Below, piece after piece: positions 51,916 to 60,933 of a stretch of 64,000 bases of DNA. How positions within the stretch are numbered: position 1 is the stretch's first letter; each line of letters begins with the position of its first letter. Under the pieces are notes generated by a model that saw only the letters and a list, made by a program, of their open reading frames with translations, was not told the origin of the DNA and made no database searches. Position numbers and translations under genes: made by a program. Source of the stretch: Formosa sp. Hel1_31_208. Lineage in GTDB: Bacteria > Bacteroidota > Bacteroidia > Flavobacteriales > Flavobacteriaceae. The stretch covers positions 900,501-964,500 of the forward strand of contig NZ_LT629733.1 of assembly GCF_900104785.1 (NCBI RefSeq), in the 5' to 3' direction.

Positions 51916-53049
51916 TTGAGCGGCATCTATATCCATATCCCATTCTGTAAACAAGCATGTCATTATTGTGACTTTCATTTTTCTACCTCACTTAAAAAGA
52001 AGGATGAATTGATTCAGGCATTAGCTGCAGAATTACAAATGCGGAAAATTGAGTTTCAAAATACAATTGTAGACACCATTTATTTTGGAGGCGGAACACC
52101 AAGTCTATTATCAAATGAGGAACTACAATTTATAATCGATGCTGTCTATAGCAATTATCAAGTTTCCGAAGTACCAGAGATTACTCTTGAAGCCAATCCT
52201 GATGATCTGACTAAAGAGCGCATTCAGTTATTAGCACAAACACCAATCAATAGATTAAGTATTGGGATTCAGTCTTTTTTTGAAACCGATTTGCAACTGA
52301 TGAATCGTGCGCATAATGCAGAGGAAGCCGAAAACTGTTTGCAAGTGGCTAGGCGTTATTTTGATAATATTACAATCGATTTGATTTATGGTATTCCGGG
52401 ATTGAGTAATGAACGTTGGAAAGAAAATATTGATATGGCGTTGCGTTATGATATTCCGCACATTTCAAGTTATGCATTAACAGTTGAACCCAAAACAGCA
52501 TTAGAACATTTAATTAAAAAAGGTGAAATTAAAAACGTTGATGATGATGCAGCGCAAGTCCAATTTCATATGTTGACAGATAGATTAGAGGCTGAAGGTT
52601 TTGTGCATTATGAGCTCTCTAATTTCGGAAAGGAAGGGTTTTTTAGTCGAAATAATTCAGCCTATTGGTTAGGAAAATCTTATATAGGTATTGGTCCTTC
52701 TGCGCATTCGTTTAATGGAAATGAGCGCAGTTGGAATGTTCGTAATAATTCAAAATACATCAATGCCATTGCGTCGAGTAGACTGCCCATGGAGACGGAA
52801 ACCTTAACGGTCACTGATAAATACAATGAATATGTGATGACCGGCTTGCGAACGGTTTGGGGAGTTTCAATACATAAAGTTTCTAAAGACTTCGGGAAAA
52901 CCTATAAGGATCACCTATTATTACAGGCTGATTCTTTTATAAATCAACAATTATTGTATATTAATGATGAAAAAATAATGGTTACCAAAAAAGGAAAGTT
53001 TTTATGTGATGGTATCGCTTCTGAACTTTTTATGCTCAACAACTCATGA
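51916..53049 (+). CDS. hemW: Radical SAM protein HemW (coproporphyrinogen oxidase-like)
   Basis: 377 aa from a TTG start; the protein begins MSGIYIHIPFCKQACHYCDF, the normal N-terminus. The radical-SAM C-x3-C-x2-C motif is followed by an extra Cys-Asp-Phe typical of HemW; YFGGGTPSLL, EANPDDLT and DLIYGIPG are also conserved. HemW is now seen as a haem chaperone rather than HemN. The next gene overlaps by 4 nt. Confidence 0.92.
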   Translation: MSGIYIHIPFCKQACHYCDFHFSTSLKKKDELIQALAAELQMRKIEFQNTIVDTIYFGGGTPSLLSNEELQFIIDAVYSNYQVSEVPEITLEANPDDLTKERIQLLAQTPINRLSIGIQSFFETDLQLMNRAHNAEEAENCLQVARRYFDNITIDLIYGIPGLSNERWKENIDMALRYDIPHISSYALTVEPKTALEHLIKKGEIKNVDDDAAQVQFHMLTDRLEAEGFVHYELSNFGKEGFFSRNNSAYWLGKSYIGIGPSAHSFNGNERSWNVRNNSKYINAIASSRLPMETETLTVTDKYNEYVMTGLRTVWGVSIHKVSKDFGKTYKDHLLLQADSFINQQLLYINDEKIMVTKKGKFLCDGIASELFMLNNS

Positions 53050-53795
53050 TAGCAATAATACAATATAATTCCAGAAAATTACAAATAGATTTATCACAAC
53101 CTTTAGATATTTCAATTCCAATTCGCGCTTCAAAATCAAATGTTAATGCATGGTATATTGATGAGCCTCATATTGCTCCTGAAGTGATTGAAGATACCAC
53201 CATAAGTGTATCACAGGGCGCTTCCACAAATTTTAATGGAATCCGTTTTAACCCCCATGCTCATGGCACACACACCGAATGTGTTGGCCATATTACAGAG
53301 ACCGTGTATTCCATCAACCAGAATTTAAAGACCTTCTTTTTTCTTGCAGAAGTTGTTACCGTCGCTCCCGAAGTTAAGGGCAACGATACGGTAATTTCAA
53401 AAGCCCAATTGCAGTTTGCTTTAGGAAACAAAAAACGAGATGCTATTGTAATTAGAACCATACCTAATACGACTGAAAAATTATCACGACAATATTCACA
53501 TACCAATTGGACTTACTTGGAAGAAGATGCTGTAGCCTTCTTAGTTAAAAAAGGGATTAAGCACTTGTTAATTGATTTGCCTAGCGTAGATAAAGAAGAA
53601 GATAGTGGCGAATTAAAAGCTCATAAAATGTTCTGGAATTACAGCGGTAAATTAAGAAAAGACTGTACCATTACAGAGTTAATCTATGTTCCTAATGCTC
53701 TGGAAGATGGAGAATATTTTTTAAACCTTCAAATTGCACCCTTTGAAAATGATGCAACGCCTAGTAAACCTGTGCTATACCAAATTATGGAATAA
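53046..53795 (+). CDS. Cyclase/kynurenine formamidase-like protein
   Basis: 249 aa. The FNPHAHGTHTECVGH motif corresponds to the metal-binding HxGTHxDxPxH of the cyclase family, with Glu in place of Asp; DLPSVDKEEDSG is the second conserved region. Members hydrolyse N-formylkynurenine or related amides; this substrate is not known. ATGA overlap with hemW indicates coupling. DUF4230 follows. Confidence 0.8.
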   Translation: MIAIIQYNSRKLQIDLSQPLDISIPIRASKSNVNAWYIDEPHIAPEVIEDTTISVSQGASTNFNGIRFNPHAHGTHTECVGHITETVYSINQNLKTFFFLAEVVTVAPEVKGNDTVISKAQLQFALGNKKRDAIVIRTIPNTTEKLSRQYSHTNWTYLEEDAVAFLVKKGIKHLLIDLPSVDKEEDSGELKAHKMFWNYSGKLRKDCTITELIYVPNALEDGEYFLNLQIAPFENDATPSKPVLYQIME

Positions 53796-53839
53796 TTATT
53801 GTCTTACTGATGGAGTGTCAGGACCTCATAAACATATCT

Positions 53840-54448
53840 ATGGAAACATTTTTTATCATTATTATAAGCATACTCATCACTTTAGGAGCTGTGACCCTGT
53901 TTAAACAGTTAAAATTAAAAAGACAAACCAGTTCGCAATCGATACTATTGTTAGATAAGATTAAAAAAGTATGTAAGTTTATTACTGTAGAAGGTGATTT
54001 TGCTGAAATCTATCATTATGAAGATGTGAAGCAACGTTTTTTAAAATTAGTGTCCAGTAAAAAGAAAGCTCTGGTAGTTATTAATGCTAAAGCTCATGTA
54101 GGGTTTGACTTGTCTAAGATAAAAATGGACTCTAACATTAAAACTAAAACTCTGAAATTATATCATTTTCCACAACCAGAAGTATTAAGTATTGAAACCG
54201 ATTTGAATTACTACAACAAAACGGATGGCATGTTTAATAAATTTGAAGCTTCAGACCTTACCGAGTTGCATAATGAAGCGAAGCAACATATCATGAATAA
54301 AGTCCCTGAAAGCGGACTCTATGACATTGCGAAACGCGAAGCGCTTGAGTCGGTGATACTTATTGAAAGTATTGTCCAAACTATAGGTTGGACCTTAGAT
54401 TATTCAGATTTAAAATTAGAATCAGAAGACAAGACATTACTAGAATGA
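53840..54448 (+). CDS. DUF4230 domain protein
   Basis: 202 aa from the ATG at 53840 (an ATG at 53810 is also in frame and would add 10 residues). An N-terminal membrane helix (METFFIIIISILITLGAVTLF) precedes a soluble domain with VCKFITVEGDFAEIYHYED and KKALVVINAKAHVGFDLSKI, typical of DUF4230. Probably membrane-anchored. The helix-first form is normal for the family. It overlaps the YjbR gene (ATGA). Confidence 0.78.
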   Translation: METFFIIIISILITLGAVTLFKQLKLKRQTSSQSILLLDKIKKVCKFITVEGDFAEIYHYEDVKQRFLKLVSSKKKALVVINAKAHVGFDLSKIKMDSNIKTKTLKLYHFPQPEVLSIETDLNYYNKTDGMFNKFEASDLTELHNEAKQHIMNKVPESGLYDIAKREALESVILIESIVQTIGWTLDYSDLKLESEDKTLLE

Positions 54449-54807
54449 ATATAGAAGACTACAGAAATTATTGTATGAATAAAAAGGCAGTGACAGAGCA
54501 CTTTCCCTTTGATAAAGATACGTTGGTTTTTAAAGTTTTAGGTAAAATGTTTGCCCTTGCATCATTAGAAAAATGGGAACAAGGAGAAGGATTTATCAAT
54601 CTTAAATGTGATCCTGAATACGCTCAAGAATTAAGAGATCTCTACGATAGTATCAAACCAGGATACCATATGCACAAACAACAATGGAACAGCGTTTACA
54701 TTCATAACGGTGATCTTCCGCCTCAATTAATTTTAAAATTAATAGACCATTCTTACAATATGGTTATTCAAGGCATGACTAAAAAAATGAGAGCGCAGTT
54801 AGAGTAA
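54445..54807 (+). CDS. YjbR/MmcQ family protein
   Basis: 120 aa from the ATG at 54445, which overlaps the DUF4230 stop. It starts MNIEDYRNYCMNKKAVTEHFPFD and has KVLGKMFAL, INLKCDPEYAQELRD and HMHKQQWNSVYI, typical of YjbR, a small domain with a CyaY-like fold proposed to bind DNA. Role uncertain. Confidence 0.88.
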   Translation: MNIEDYRNYCMNKKAVTEHFPFDKDTLVFKVLGKMFALASLEKWEQGEGFINLKCDPEYAQELRDLYDSIKPGYHMHKQQWNSVYIHNGDLPPQLILKLIDHSYNMVIQGMTKKMRAQLE

Positions 54808-54914
54808 ATACCATCAACACCATTAGTCTGTACTTAATTTAAGCTAAACGAAGTGTGTTTTCACTTAGTCTTATTGTATTATTTTCATCATCTATGTTAT
54901 CACTTTACAATTCC

Positions 54915-54922
54915 TATATTTG
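54915..54922 (+). promoter_or_regulatory. -7 element of the PhnA-like gene
   Basis: TATATTTG, exact match, 23 nt upstream of the ATG at 54946; it also excludes the longer in-frame start at 54853. Confidence 0.6.
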
Positions 54923-54945
54923 TTTACCTAAAACAAACAATTAAA

Positions 54946-55524
54946 ATGAGTGTACTACAAACTCTGCAAGACCGAAGTAATAACACTTGCGAATTATGCG
55001 GGTCTAAACAAGACCTCAAACAATATACCATTCCACCTTCACTTAATGAAAATGTAGCTAATGATCTATTAGTTTGCAGTACGTGTTTGGATCAAATTGA
55101 GGGAACATCTGAAATGAATACCAATCATTGGAGGTGTTTAAATGATAGTATGTGGAGTGAGCATGTAGCCGTTCAAATAATGGCCTGGCGAATGTTACAA
55201 AGACTTCGAAATGAAGGTTGGCCTAAGGACCTTTTAGATATGATGTATCTAGATGATGATGCGATGACCTTAGCTAGAGCAACTGATGAGCACGAAGATG
55301 AAGCTGATAAAATTATTCACCGTGATTCTAATGGTGTGATTTTAGAATCTGGAGATTCGGTTGTGTTGATTAAAGATTTAAAAGTCAAAGGTTCTAGTAT
55401 GGTAGCTAAGCAAGGAACGGCCGTTAGGAACATTCGTCTAGATCACGAAAATGCTGAATATATTGAAGGAAAGGTTGATGGTCAACAAATTGTAATCATT
55501 ACGCAATACGTTAAGAAATTATAG
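54946..55524 (+). CDS. PhnA-like zinc ribbon protein
   Basis: 192 aa from the ATG at 54946. An N-terminal zinc ribbon (CELCGSKQDL and a second LVCSTCL) is followed by a helical region and a C-terminal SH3-like PhnA domain (GDSVVLIKDLKVKGSS, KQGTAVRNIRL). The PhnA name comes from a phosphonate locus, but the protein's function is unclear. Followed 4 nt later by the DUF1272 gene. Confidence 0.85.
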   Translation: MSVLQTLQDRSNNTCELCGSKQDLKQYTIPPSLNENVANDLLVCSTCLDQIEGTSEMNTNHWRCLNDSMWSEHVAVQIMAWRMLQRLRNEGWPKDLLDMMYLDDDAMTLARATDEHEDEADKIIHRDSNGVILESGDSVVLIKDLKVKGSSMVAKQGTAVRNIRLDHENAEYIEGKVDGQQIVIITQYVKKL

Positions 55525-55528
55525 AAGC

Positions 55529-55792
55529 ATGTTAGACATAAGGCCAACATGTGAACATTGCAACAAATCACTTCCATTTGATTCTGAAGAGGCAATGATT
55601 TGTACGTTTGAGTGCACCTATTGTCAAGACTGTGTCACCCTACTAAAAGAAGTTTGTCCGAATTGTGGCGGTAATTTTTCGAAAAGACCAATACGACCTG
55701 AAATCTTATTAAAAATACATCCTGTTTCAACAACAGTAGTTTATAAACCGGTCGACCTTGAGAAACATTATAAAAACATACAGGGATCATAG
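55529..55792 (+). CDS. DUF1272 small zinc-binding protein
   Basis: 87 aa. Cys pairs in PTCEHCNKSLP, CTFECTYCQDC and CPNCGGNF form a double zinc-binding site; RPIRP follows. Matches DUF1272. Cotranscribed with the PhnA-like gene. Function unknown. Confidence 0.88.
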   Translation: MLDIRPTCEHCNKSLPFDSEEAMICTFECTYCQDCVTLLKEVCPNCGGNFSKRPIRPEILLKIHPVSTTVVYKPVDLEKHYKNIQGS

Positions 55793-55974
55793 TCTAATGT
55801 CTTTAAAACGTGTAGTTTATCGATTATCTTTAACCGTTTATTATCTATAACCAACCAATGATACATTTAGTCGAAAATATGGTAGACTTGCTCTTATATT
55901 TCGGATATTTAAATCGTAATAATATTGATTAATAGCAATCAGAGCAATTACAATATTGACTAAATCGTATTATT

Positions 55975-56253
55975 ATGAACTTAGAAATTACGCACGCTAA
56001 CAACTTCTTCAAAGTCAAAGGATCTTTAGATAAACACAATATTCATGTGTTTCAAAAAGAATTCAGAAATATTTTTGATAAAGTAAATGCTATTACGGTT
56101 AGTTTAGAAAACTTAACGAGTATTGATCGTTTTGGTGTTAGAGCAATTGCGCAATTGCATAATGAAGCCATAACTAAAAACAAACGTTTGTCAATTATTG
56201 GATTAGGTCAGGGGAATTTATATCATCACTTTAAGTCGGAAGAAGCGGCTTAA
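55975..56253 (+). CDS. STAS domain protein
   Basis: 92 aa. The fold fits the SpoIIAA/anti-sigma antagonist STAS domain (NNFFKVKGSLD, ITVSLENLTSIDRFGVRAI, RLSIIGLG). The phosphoacceptor motif DSSG of SpoIIAA corresponds to D51-R-F-G here, so the Ser is replaced by Arg and phospho-switching is not expected. No anti-sigma kinase gene is close. Transcribed alone; convergent with the next gene with no gap. Confidence 0.72.
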   Translation: MNLEITHANNFFKVKGSLDKHNIHVFQKEFRNIFDKVNAITVSLENLTSIDRFGVRAIAQLHNEAITKNKRLSIIGLGQGNLYHHFKSEEAA

Positions 56254-56724
56254 TTAGCAGGACATATCGGCAACGATTTTCCATTGGCCATTAATCTTCT
56301 TAAAAATAATCATAAAAACACCGTTGGCATCTCCAATTGGTCGTATTAAATGATATTCGCCCATGACCCAATAGTTGTTATTTTCAATTTTAGAGATATC
56401 ATTGATAACAAAACGTAAAGTCCCAGATTCAGCTTTCGTTGGGTATCTTTCTTTATAGTTTTGTAGGGTTTTCTCCCAGCCTAGAGTAAGGCCATTTCCA
56501 CCATAAAATTTAAGTTGGTCGCTTTTCCAATACCCTTTCATAAACCCTTCTAAATCATGTTTATTCCAGGCAATTTCTTGAGCTTCCATTATAAGCCTTA
56601 TTCCTGCCTCAGCCATATTAACATCACTTTCACGCATTTCTGCCGTTTCGGTCGTGACATCTGCTTTAATGCTTATGCAGCTTAGACATAAAAAGGATAA
56701 CAGAACTATGCTAAAGTATTTCAT
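56254..56724 (-). CDS. DUF4440/SnoaL-like (NTF2 fold) lipoprotein
   Basis: 156 aa. Lipobox LCLSC (Cys16). The mature domain has an NTF2-like pattern (LIMEAQEIAWNKHDLEGFMKGYW, LGWEKTLQNYKERYP, RFVINDISKI, ANGVFMIIFKKINGQWKIVAD). It ends in a Cys. Small-molecule binding or enzymatic role is possible, not shown. Confidence 0.8.
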   Translation of the reverse strand: MKYFSIVLLSFLCLSCISIKADVTTETAEMRESDVNMAEAGIRLIMEAQEIAWNKHDLEGFMKGYWKSDQLKFYGGNGLTLGWEKTLQNYKERYPTKAESGTLRFVINDISKIENNNYWVMGEYHLIRPIGDANGVFMIIFKKINGQWKIVADMSC

Positions 56725-56766
56725 AAGATTATATTTTAATTTTAATCTAAATGTACTAACTAATCT

Positions 56767-57867
56767 TTAAAGCGCACTTTTTTGATTATTAAAAAAAGTA
56801 TCCGCCTGTAGTTGCATTAATTCTCGTGCTTTTTTACGTTTATAATTATACAATTCATCTTCTTCTGCGATATCATTGTATATTTTATTGTTCAAGGCTT
56901 GATCCGTTTTTAGTAATATCTTTCGTTCACTTACTTTTTGTTCTACCCATGTTTTAACAGCAGTTTCAATATCTTCGAGTTTATAATCATATTCGCCTTT
57001 TGGTGATAATAGTTTAGCAAAAATAGGAGAGGTTTCCACGGCTAAAAACAACAATAGAATAAATAAGGATGGCAGCCAAGGTAATTCACTTAAAGCGTTC
57101 ACTCGAGCCATTAAACCATCAAAGCCATCAATTATAGGTTGCGTTGCAACGACTTGTGCGTCATAATCAGATTTTAGTTGAGCAATCTGTATTTCTGTTG
57201 CTGCAATTTTGGACTTGTTGTCCGCTTTGAGTTCATTTAACTCAGCAAGAGCAGCGTCGTGTTTTTCGCGCTTCTCCTTATAAACAGGACCTTTGCCAAG
57301 TAGCTCAGTTCCAGCGGTACCTTCTGCCTCAGAGATATAAATGTCATAGAGTGCATTAACTTCTGCTTCTTTTGTGACTATTTGTGCTTGAAGCGATTGA
57401 ATATCATTTTCTAAAGCTTGAACATTGGGTGTAAACTGCTCTGAGATTTGAATTTGATTTGCTAAGGTTAATTCATTCTTCTGTTCCAAGAGGACTTGGT
57501 TGATTTCCTTTTCAAATATTTTTAGTTCTAAAGGTTTTGAAATCACTACAGCGATAATGACTGCTAAAATAAGACGTGGTGATGCCTGTATGATTTCGTC
57601 TATGATATTATTTCGTTTCTTAATAGTTGAAACGATAAAGCGGTCTAAATTAAATATTAATAATCCCCAAACAAAACCAAACCCAATGGCAGTATAAGCA
57701 TTGTCAAACACGGTGTAAAGCGCATAACTACAAGCGATAAAGGCCATTACAGCCGTGAAAAACACGGTGGCGCCAATGCCAGCATATTTATTTTGTTCGC
57801 CGATAGCACAAGTATCGAGAATATCTGTATCGGCACCCGAACAGATGATGAAGAATTTTTTAAGCAT
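56767..57867 (-). CDS. DUF4407 family protein
   Basis: 366 aa. Four membrane helices (two N-terminal pairs by residue 110, one near residue 265) surround a long coiled coil (about residues 115-240, ALENDIQSLQAQIVTKEAEV). This is the DUF4407 layout, and the N-terminus ICSGADTDILDTC is typical. Function unknown; the coiled coil suggests an envelope scaffold. Minus strand, single gene. Confidence 0.85.
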   Translation of the reverse strand: MLKKFFIICSGADTDILDTCAIGEQNKYAGIGATVFFTAVMAFIACSYALYTVFDNAYTAIGFGFVWGLLIFNLDRFIVSTIKKRNNIIDEIIQASPRLILAVIIAVVISKPLELKIFEKEINQVLLEQKNELTLANQIQISEQFTPNVQALENDIQSLQAQIVTKEAEVNALYDIYISEAEGTAGTELLGKGPVYKEKREKHDAALAELNELKADNKSKIAATEIQIAQLKSDYDAQVVATQPIIDGFDGLMARVNALSELPWLPSLFILLLFLAVETSPIFAKLLSPKGEYDYKLEDIETAVKTWVEQKVSERKILLKTDQALNNKIYNDIAEEDELYNYKRKKARELMQLQADTFFNNQKSAL

Positions 57868-57936
57868 GATGATTGTTTTTTGATTGATTGACTATTAGAA
57901 CGCTAAATGTGGTGTTTTGTTACATTTTTGTATAAA

Positions 57937-57960
57937 AAAAGCCTCCGTGAGGAGGCTTTT
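57937..57960 (-). terminator. Terminator of the second BlaI/M56 operon
   Basis: AAAAGCCTCC (57937-57946) and GGAGGCTTTT (57951-57960) pair perfectly around GTGA, with T tract on the minus strand. Confidence 0.9.
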
Positions 57961-57980
57961 ATTACCGAGACTTAGGTTGT

Positions 57981-60440
57981 TTATTCTTCAGTGTGTTTGG
58001 AAAGTTTTACGACATATTTCCCCTTTGCATCTTTTTGAGTTATCATATCAGTTCCTTTTCCTTTATTCTTTCTAGCTATAGTTTTAGCTTCTTTAGCTGT
58101 AATTTTTTTTCCATCCATCAAGAAGATTGCTCCTTTTTCTTCCATTTCTTTGATGTATTCTAAAAAGGAAGGGTTTTTGGGCGGTGGCGGTGGTGGAATA
58201 TCTACCACATCAGGAATTTCAATAATCTCTATGACTTCTCCATTTTTGTTTTTAGCTGTAGTAACTTTTGCATGCTTTTTAGTATTGTAATTATCCATAG
58301 CATGATTATACTTTTTCTTTTGTTCTAAAGTCGCTTTTTCTGGTAATGGTGGTGGTGGCGGAACATCTTTGATCTCTCGTATTTCTGGAGATTTTAGTGA
58401 TGGTGGAGGGGGAGGGGGTGGAAAACTTGGCCATATTTCTGAATCTTTCTTTTGACTAACTGTCATTATATCGTAAATAGCTTTGTATTTATTTACCTCT
58501 TTTACTTTTACAATAGGATATGCGTTGACATCATTACTCGCCTTTGCATTAAGCATTTGCCGATTAATGGACCTTGCCCAAGTGTTGTATGCTGCCACTT
58601 GCTTTCCTGTGGCTTTTTTTTGTTGTGTTGATAGTTCTATTTGATTTGAACTAAAAAGAATCTTATATTTCTTTAAAAGTTGTAATACTTTTTCGGTATC
58701 CGTTTGAGACACTTGATCTTCAGCCTTGAAGCTAATAGTATAGTCTTTAGGTATTTCAAGATTTTGTAAAAATGTTTCCAAAGTATCAAGGTCACCAGTT
58801 TCGTTATTAATGATAAGTTTTCCGTTGTCTTTAATAAGAATATTTAGAATAGTTTTCGGAATTTTCTGTACTGCAGGCACAGGAGGAACAGGCAAAATAT
58901 CATGTTTTTTCAATTCTTCTTTTGTGAATTGATTATAGAATTTATCAGCCTGTGCTTTTAGTATTCTTAGTTCAGAATTGTCTGTCTGGGGACCTTTTAA
59001 ATAGTCGTGTATGGCAATAGAATATTTCTGACAAATTTCGTTATAACCACTTACAAAAGCTTCTGTATAATACTTATTAAAGCCATCTTTAGTATATAAA
59101 TTAAATTGAAAAGGTTGTGGAAAGTTTTGGTTACGTGCATTTTTCTGAATTTTTGAACCTGTATAATGTGCAATCTCGCTTATCTGATAGTTGTTTAATT
59201 CTGAATTTGAAATATGTTTTCTATCTAACCAAATTGCATACACCTTTTCGTTTTTCCAAGATTCAAATTGAGTAGCTGAAGGTATAGTGGGTTCTACCGA
59301 ATATAATTCAGGAGTTATTTCTTGAAGAAAAGGATGCGTTTCGACTGAGTTGCGTTGCTCTTTGCTCATAAGGTCATAGATAGCAGTTAAACGCTCAAAT
59401 GTACCTACAGGTATCAAAAGACTTGAAGAGTCGTTGTTTAGTTGCTTTATCCAGTCTTTGTATTCTTTTATCATTGTCTCAGTCGCGCCATCTTCATATA
59501 TAACTTGTGGCTCATTGACTTTGTCTAATTGGTTTGTAATTGCTTCTGAAATCTTACTATTTTCTTTTTCTACATATTCTTCTTGAGCAAAACTGTAATA
59601 AAGAATAGCAATTATTGGGAGCAGTAATAAACTACTTGCCCAAATTCTGGTTGTTGATGTGTTTGTTTTCATAACTGTAAATCGTTTTTTGATGGATGAA
59701 TAATTGATGGCACTCACTAATTGATGATTTCGAGTGTTTGATGAAAATTGTAATAATATTTTTTGATAATTAGATGTGTCTGCACCATGCCTTAAAACTG
59801 CCTGATCTGCTAAAAACTCATGGTTAAGTTTTATATGATGTTTTAAAATATAGATGAGCGGATGAAACCAAAGTACGATCTGCAGCAGTTCTATAACTAT
59901 AACATCTATACTGTGTAATTGCTTGGCATGCGTTTCTTCATGTAGCACGACTTCTGAGGGAATAGTGTTATTGTAAAAGTTTAATTCATTCAGAAAAATA
60001 TATTTAAAGAATGAATGCGGGATGCGATATTCTTTCAACAATACATAAATAAATGAACGTTGAGCAATGGTCTCATTTTTAGAAATAAGACGATAGAGTC
60101 TTCTACTATTGACTGCAAATCGCAATAAAAACAGGAATACCCCTAAACCATAAATGAGCCAAAGTGTAATTTCTAAATTGATTACAGGTGATTGCTCGAT
60201 AGGTATCTCAATCACAGCAGTAGTTTCAAAGGGTATAAAATTCCGTGAACTTTCTATTTTTGGAACAATAGGCTCTACATAAGTTGTTAATGTTAATTTA
60301 GGTATTAGTAGAGACAATGCTAATGCTCCTAACAAATAGAATCGTTTAAAGTGATGCATTTTATGACGTTCTAGTAAAAAGACATAAACAAGCCAAAACA
60401 CTAACAAGCAAGCCGAAAATTTTAATAAATATATCTCCAT
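57981..60440 (-). CDS. M56 (BlaR1-type) protease with repeats and polyproline tracts
   Basis: 819 aa. Four N-terminal membrane helices with the zinc site HEETH (residues 167-171) make up the M56 domain; another helix follows near residue 270. The long outer part has two related segments ending AIYDLMSKEQRNSVETHPF and AIYDIMTVSQKKDSEIWPSF, and three polyproline runs (PPPPPPP, PPPPP, PPPPPP) before a charged C-terminus. No penicillin-binding domain. It should sense a stress signal and cleave the BlaI repressor encoded 2 nt upstream. Confidence 0.88.
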   Translation of the reverse strand: MEIYLLKFSACLLVFWLVYVFLLERHKMHHFKRFYLLGALALSLLIPKLTLTTYVEPIVPKIESSRNFIPFETTAVIEIPIEQSPVINLEITLWLIYGLGVFLFLLRFAVNSRRLYRLISKNETIAQRSFIYVLLKEYRIPHSFFKYIFLNELNFYNNTIPSEVVLHEETHAKQLHSIDVIVIELLQIVLWFHPLIYILKHHIKLNHEFLADQAVLRHGADTSNYQKILLQFSSNTRNHQLVSAINYSSIKKRFTVMKTNTSTTRIWASSLLLLPIIAILYYSFAQEEYVEKENSKISEAITNQLDKVNEPQVIYEDGATETMIKEYKDWIKQLNNDSSSLLIPVGTFERLTAIYDLMSKEQRNSVETHPFLQEITPELYSVEPTIPSATQFESWKNEKVYAIWLDRKHISNSELNNYQISEIAHYTGSKIQKNARNQNFPQPFQFNLYTKDGFNKYYTEAFVSGYNEICQKYSIAIHDYLKGPQTDNSELRILKAQADKFYNQFTKEELKKHDILPVPPVPAVQKIPKTILNILIKDNGKLIINNETGDLDTLETFLQNLEIPKDYTISFKAEDQVSQTDTEKVLQLLKKYKILFSSNQIELSTQQKKATGKQVAAYNTWARSINRQMLNAKASNDVNAYPIVKVKEVNKYKAIYDIMTVSQKKDSEIWPSFPPPPPPPSLKSPEIREIKDVPPPPPLPEKATLEQKKKYNHAMDNYNTKKHAKVTTAKNKNGEVIEIIEIPDVVDIPPPPPPKNPSFLEYIKEMEEKGAIFLMDGKKITAKEAKTIARKNKGKGTDMITQKDAKGKYVVKLSKHTEE

Positions 60441-60442
60441 TA

Positions 60443-60808
60443 TTACTTGCTTTTAATTTCTTTGTCAATTAAAGTTTTTAAGTCTTCTAGTTCCTCTTTC
60501 GTTAGATCGGTTTCTTTTGTGAAAAAAGAAGCAAATTGCGATGCACTATCATTAAAAAAGGTTTTGATAAGTGTATTTACATGCTTAGAGAAATAGTCTT
60601 TCTTTTTAACCAAAGGGAAATATTCTCTTGATTTCCCATAGAGCTTATAAGCAACAAAACCCTTATCTGCCATGCGTTTTAAAAGCGTAGCAACTGTTGT
60701 TGTTGCTGGTTTTGGCTCAGGATAAGCTTCTAATAAATCTTTCATGAAAGCTTTCTCTCGTTTCCAGAGATATTGCATGAGTTGCTCTTCGGTTTTTGAT
60801 AATTGCAT
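60443..60808 (-). CDS. BlaI/MecI/CopY family transcriptional repressor (second)
   Basis: 121 aa. MQLSKTEEQLMQYLWKREKAF opens the winged helix, TTVATLLKRMADKGFVAYKLYGKS is the recognition part, and a C-terminal helix makes the dimer. Its sequence is related to the repressor at 42091 but the operator at its own promoter is different (CTCTACA half-sites versus AACTAAA). Operon partner: the 819-aa M56 protein. Confidence 0.93.
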   Translation of the reverse strand: MQLSKTEEQLMQYLWKREKAFMKDLLEAYPEPKPATTTVATLLKRMADKGFVAYKLYGKSREYFPLVKKKDYFSKHVNTLIKTFFNDSASQFASFFTKETDLTKEELEDLKTLIDKEIKSK

Positions 60809-60810
60809 TG

Positions 60811-60847
60811 CTCTACATTTTTAGAATGAACTCTACAAATGTAGAGT
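60811..60847 (-). promoter_or_regulatory. BlaI-type operators and -7 element of the second BlaI/M56 operon
   Basis: A perfect 18-bp palindrome ACTCTACA-AA-TGTAGAGT (60830-60847) contains the minus-strand -7 element TACATTTG (60836-60843). A degenerate second copy, CTCTACA-TT-TTTAGAA (60811-60826), is centred 20 bp nearer the ATG. TACA/TGTA is the known core of BlaI/MecI sites. Confidence 0.7.
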
Positions 60848-60897
60848 AAAATATGTAATTACACAATAGTTGAGAACGATATTTTATTAAAATCCAT

Positions 60898-60905
60898 TAT
60901 CTTTG
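60898..60905 (+). promoter_or_regulatory. -7 element of the M28 peptidase gene
   Basis: TATCTTTG, exact match, 28 nt before the ATG at 60934. Confidence 0.55.
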
Positions 60906-60933
60906 ATACCAATTATTAGAAAAAAAGCCCACA

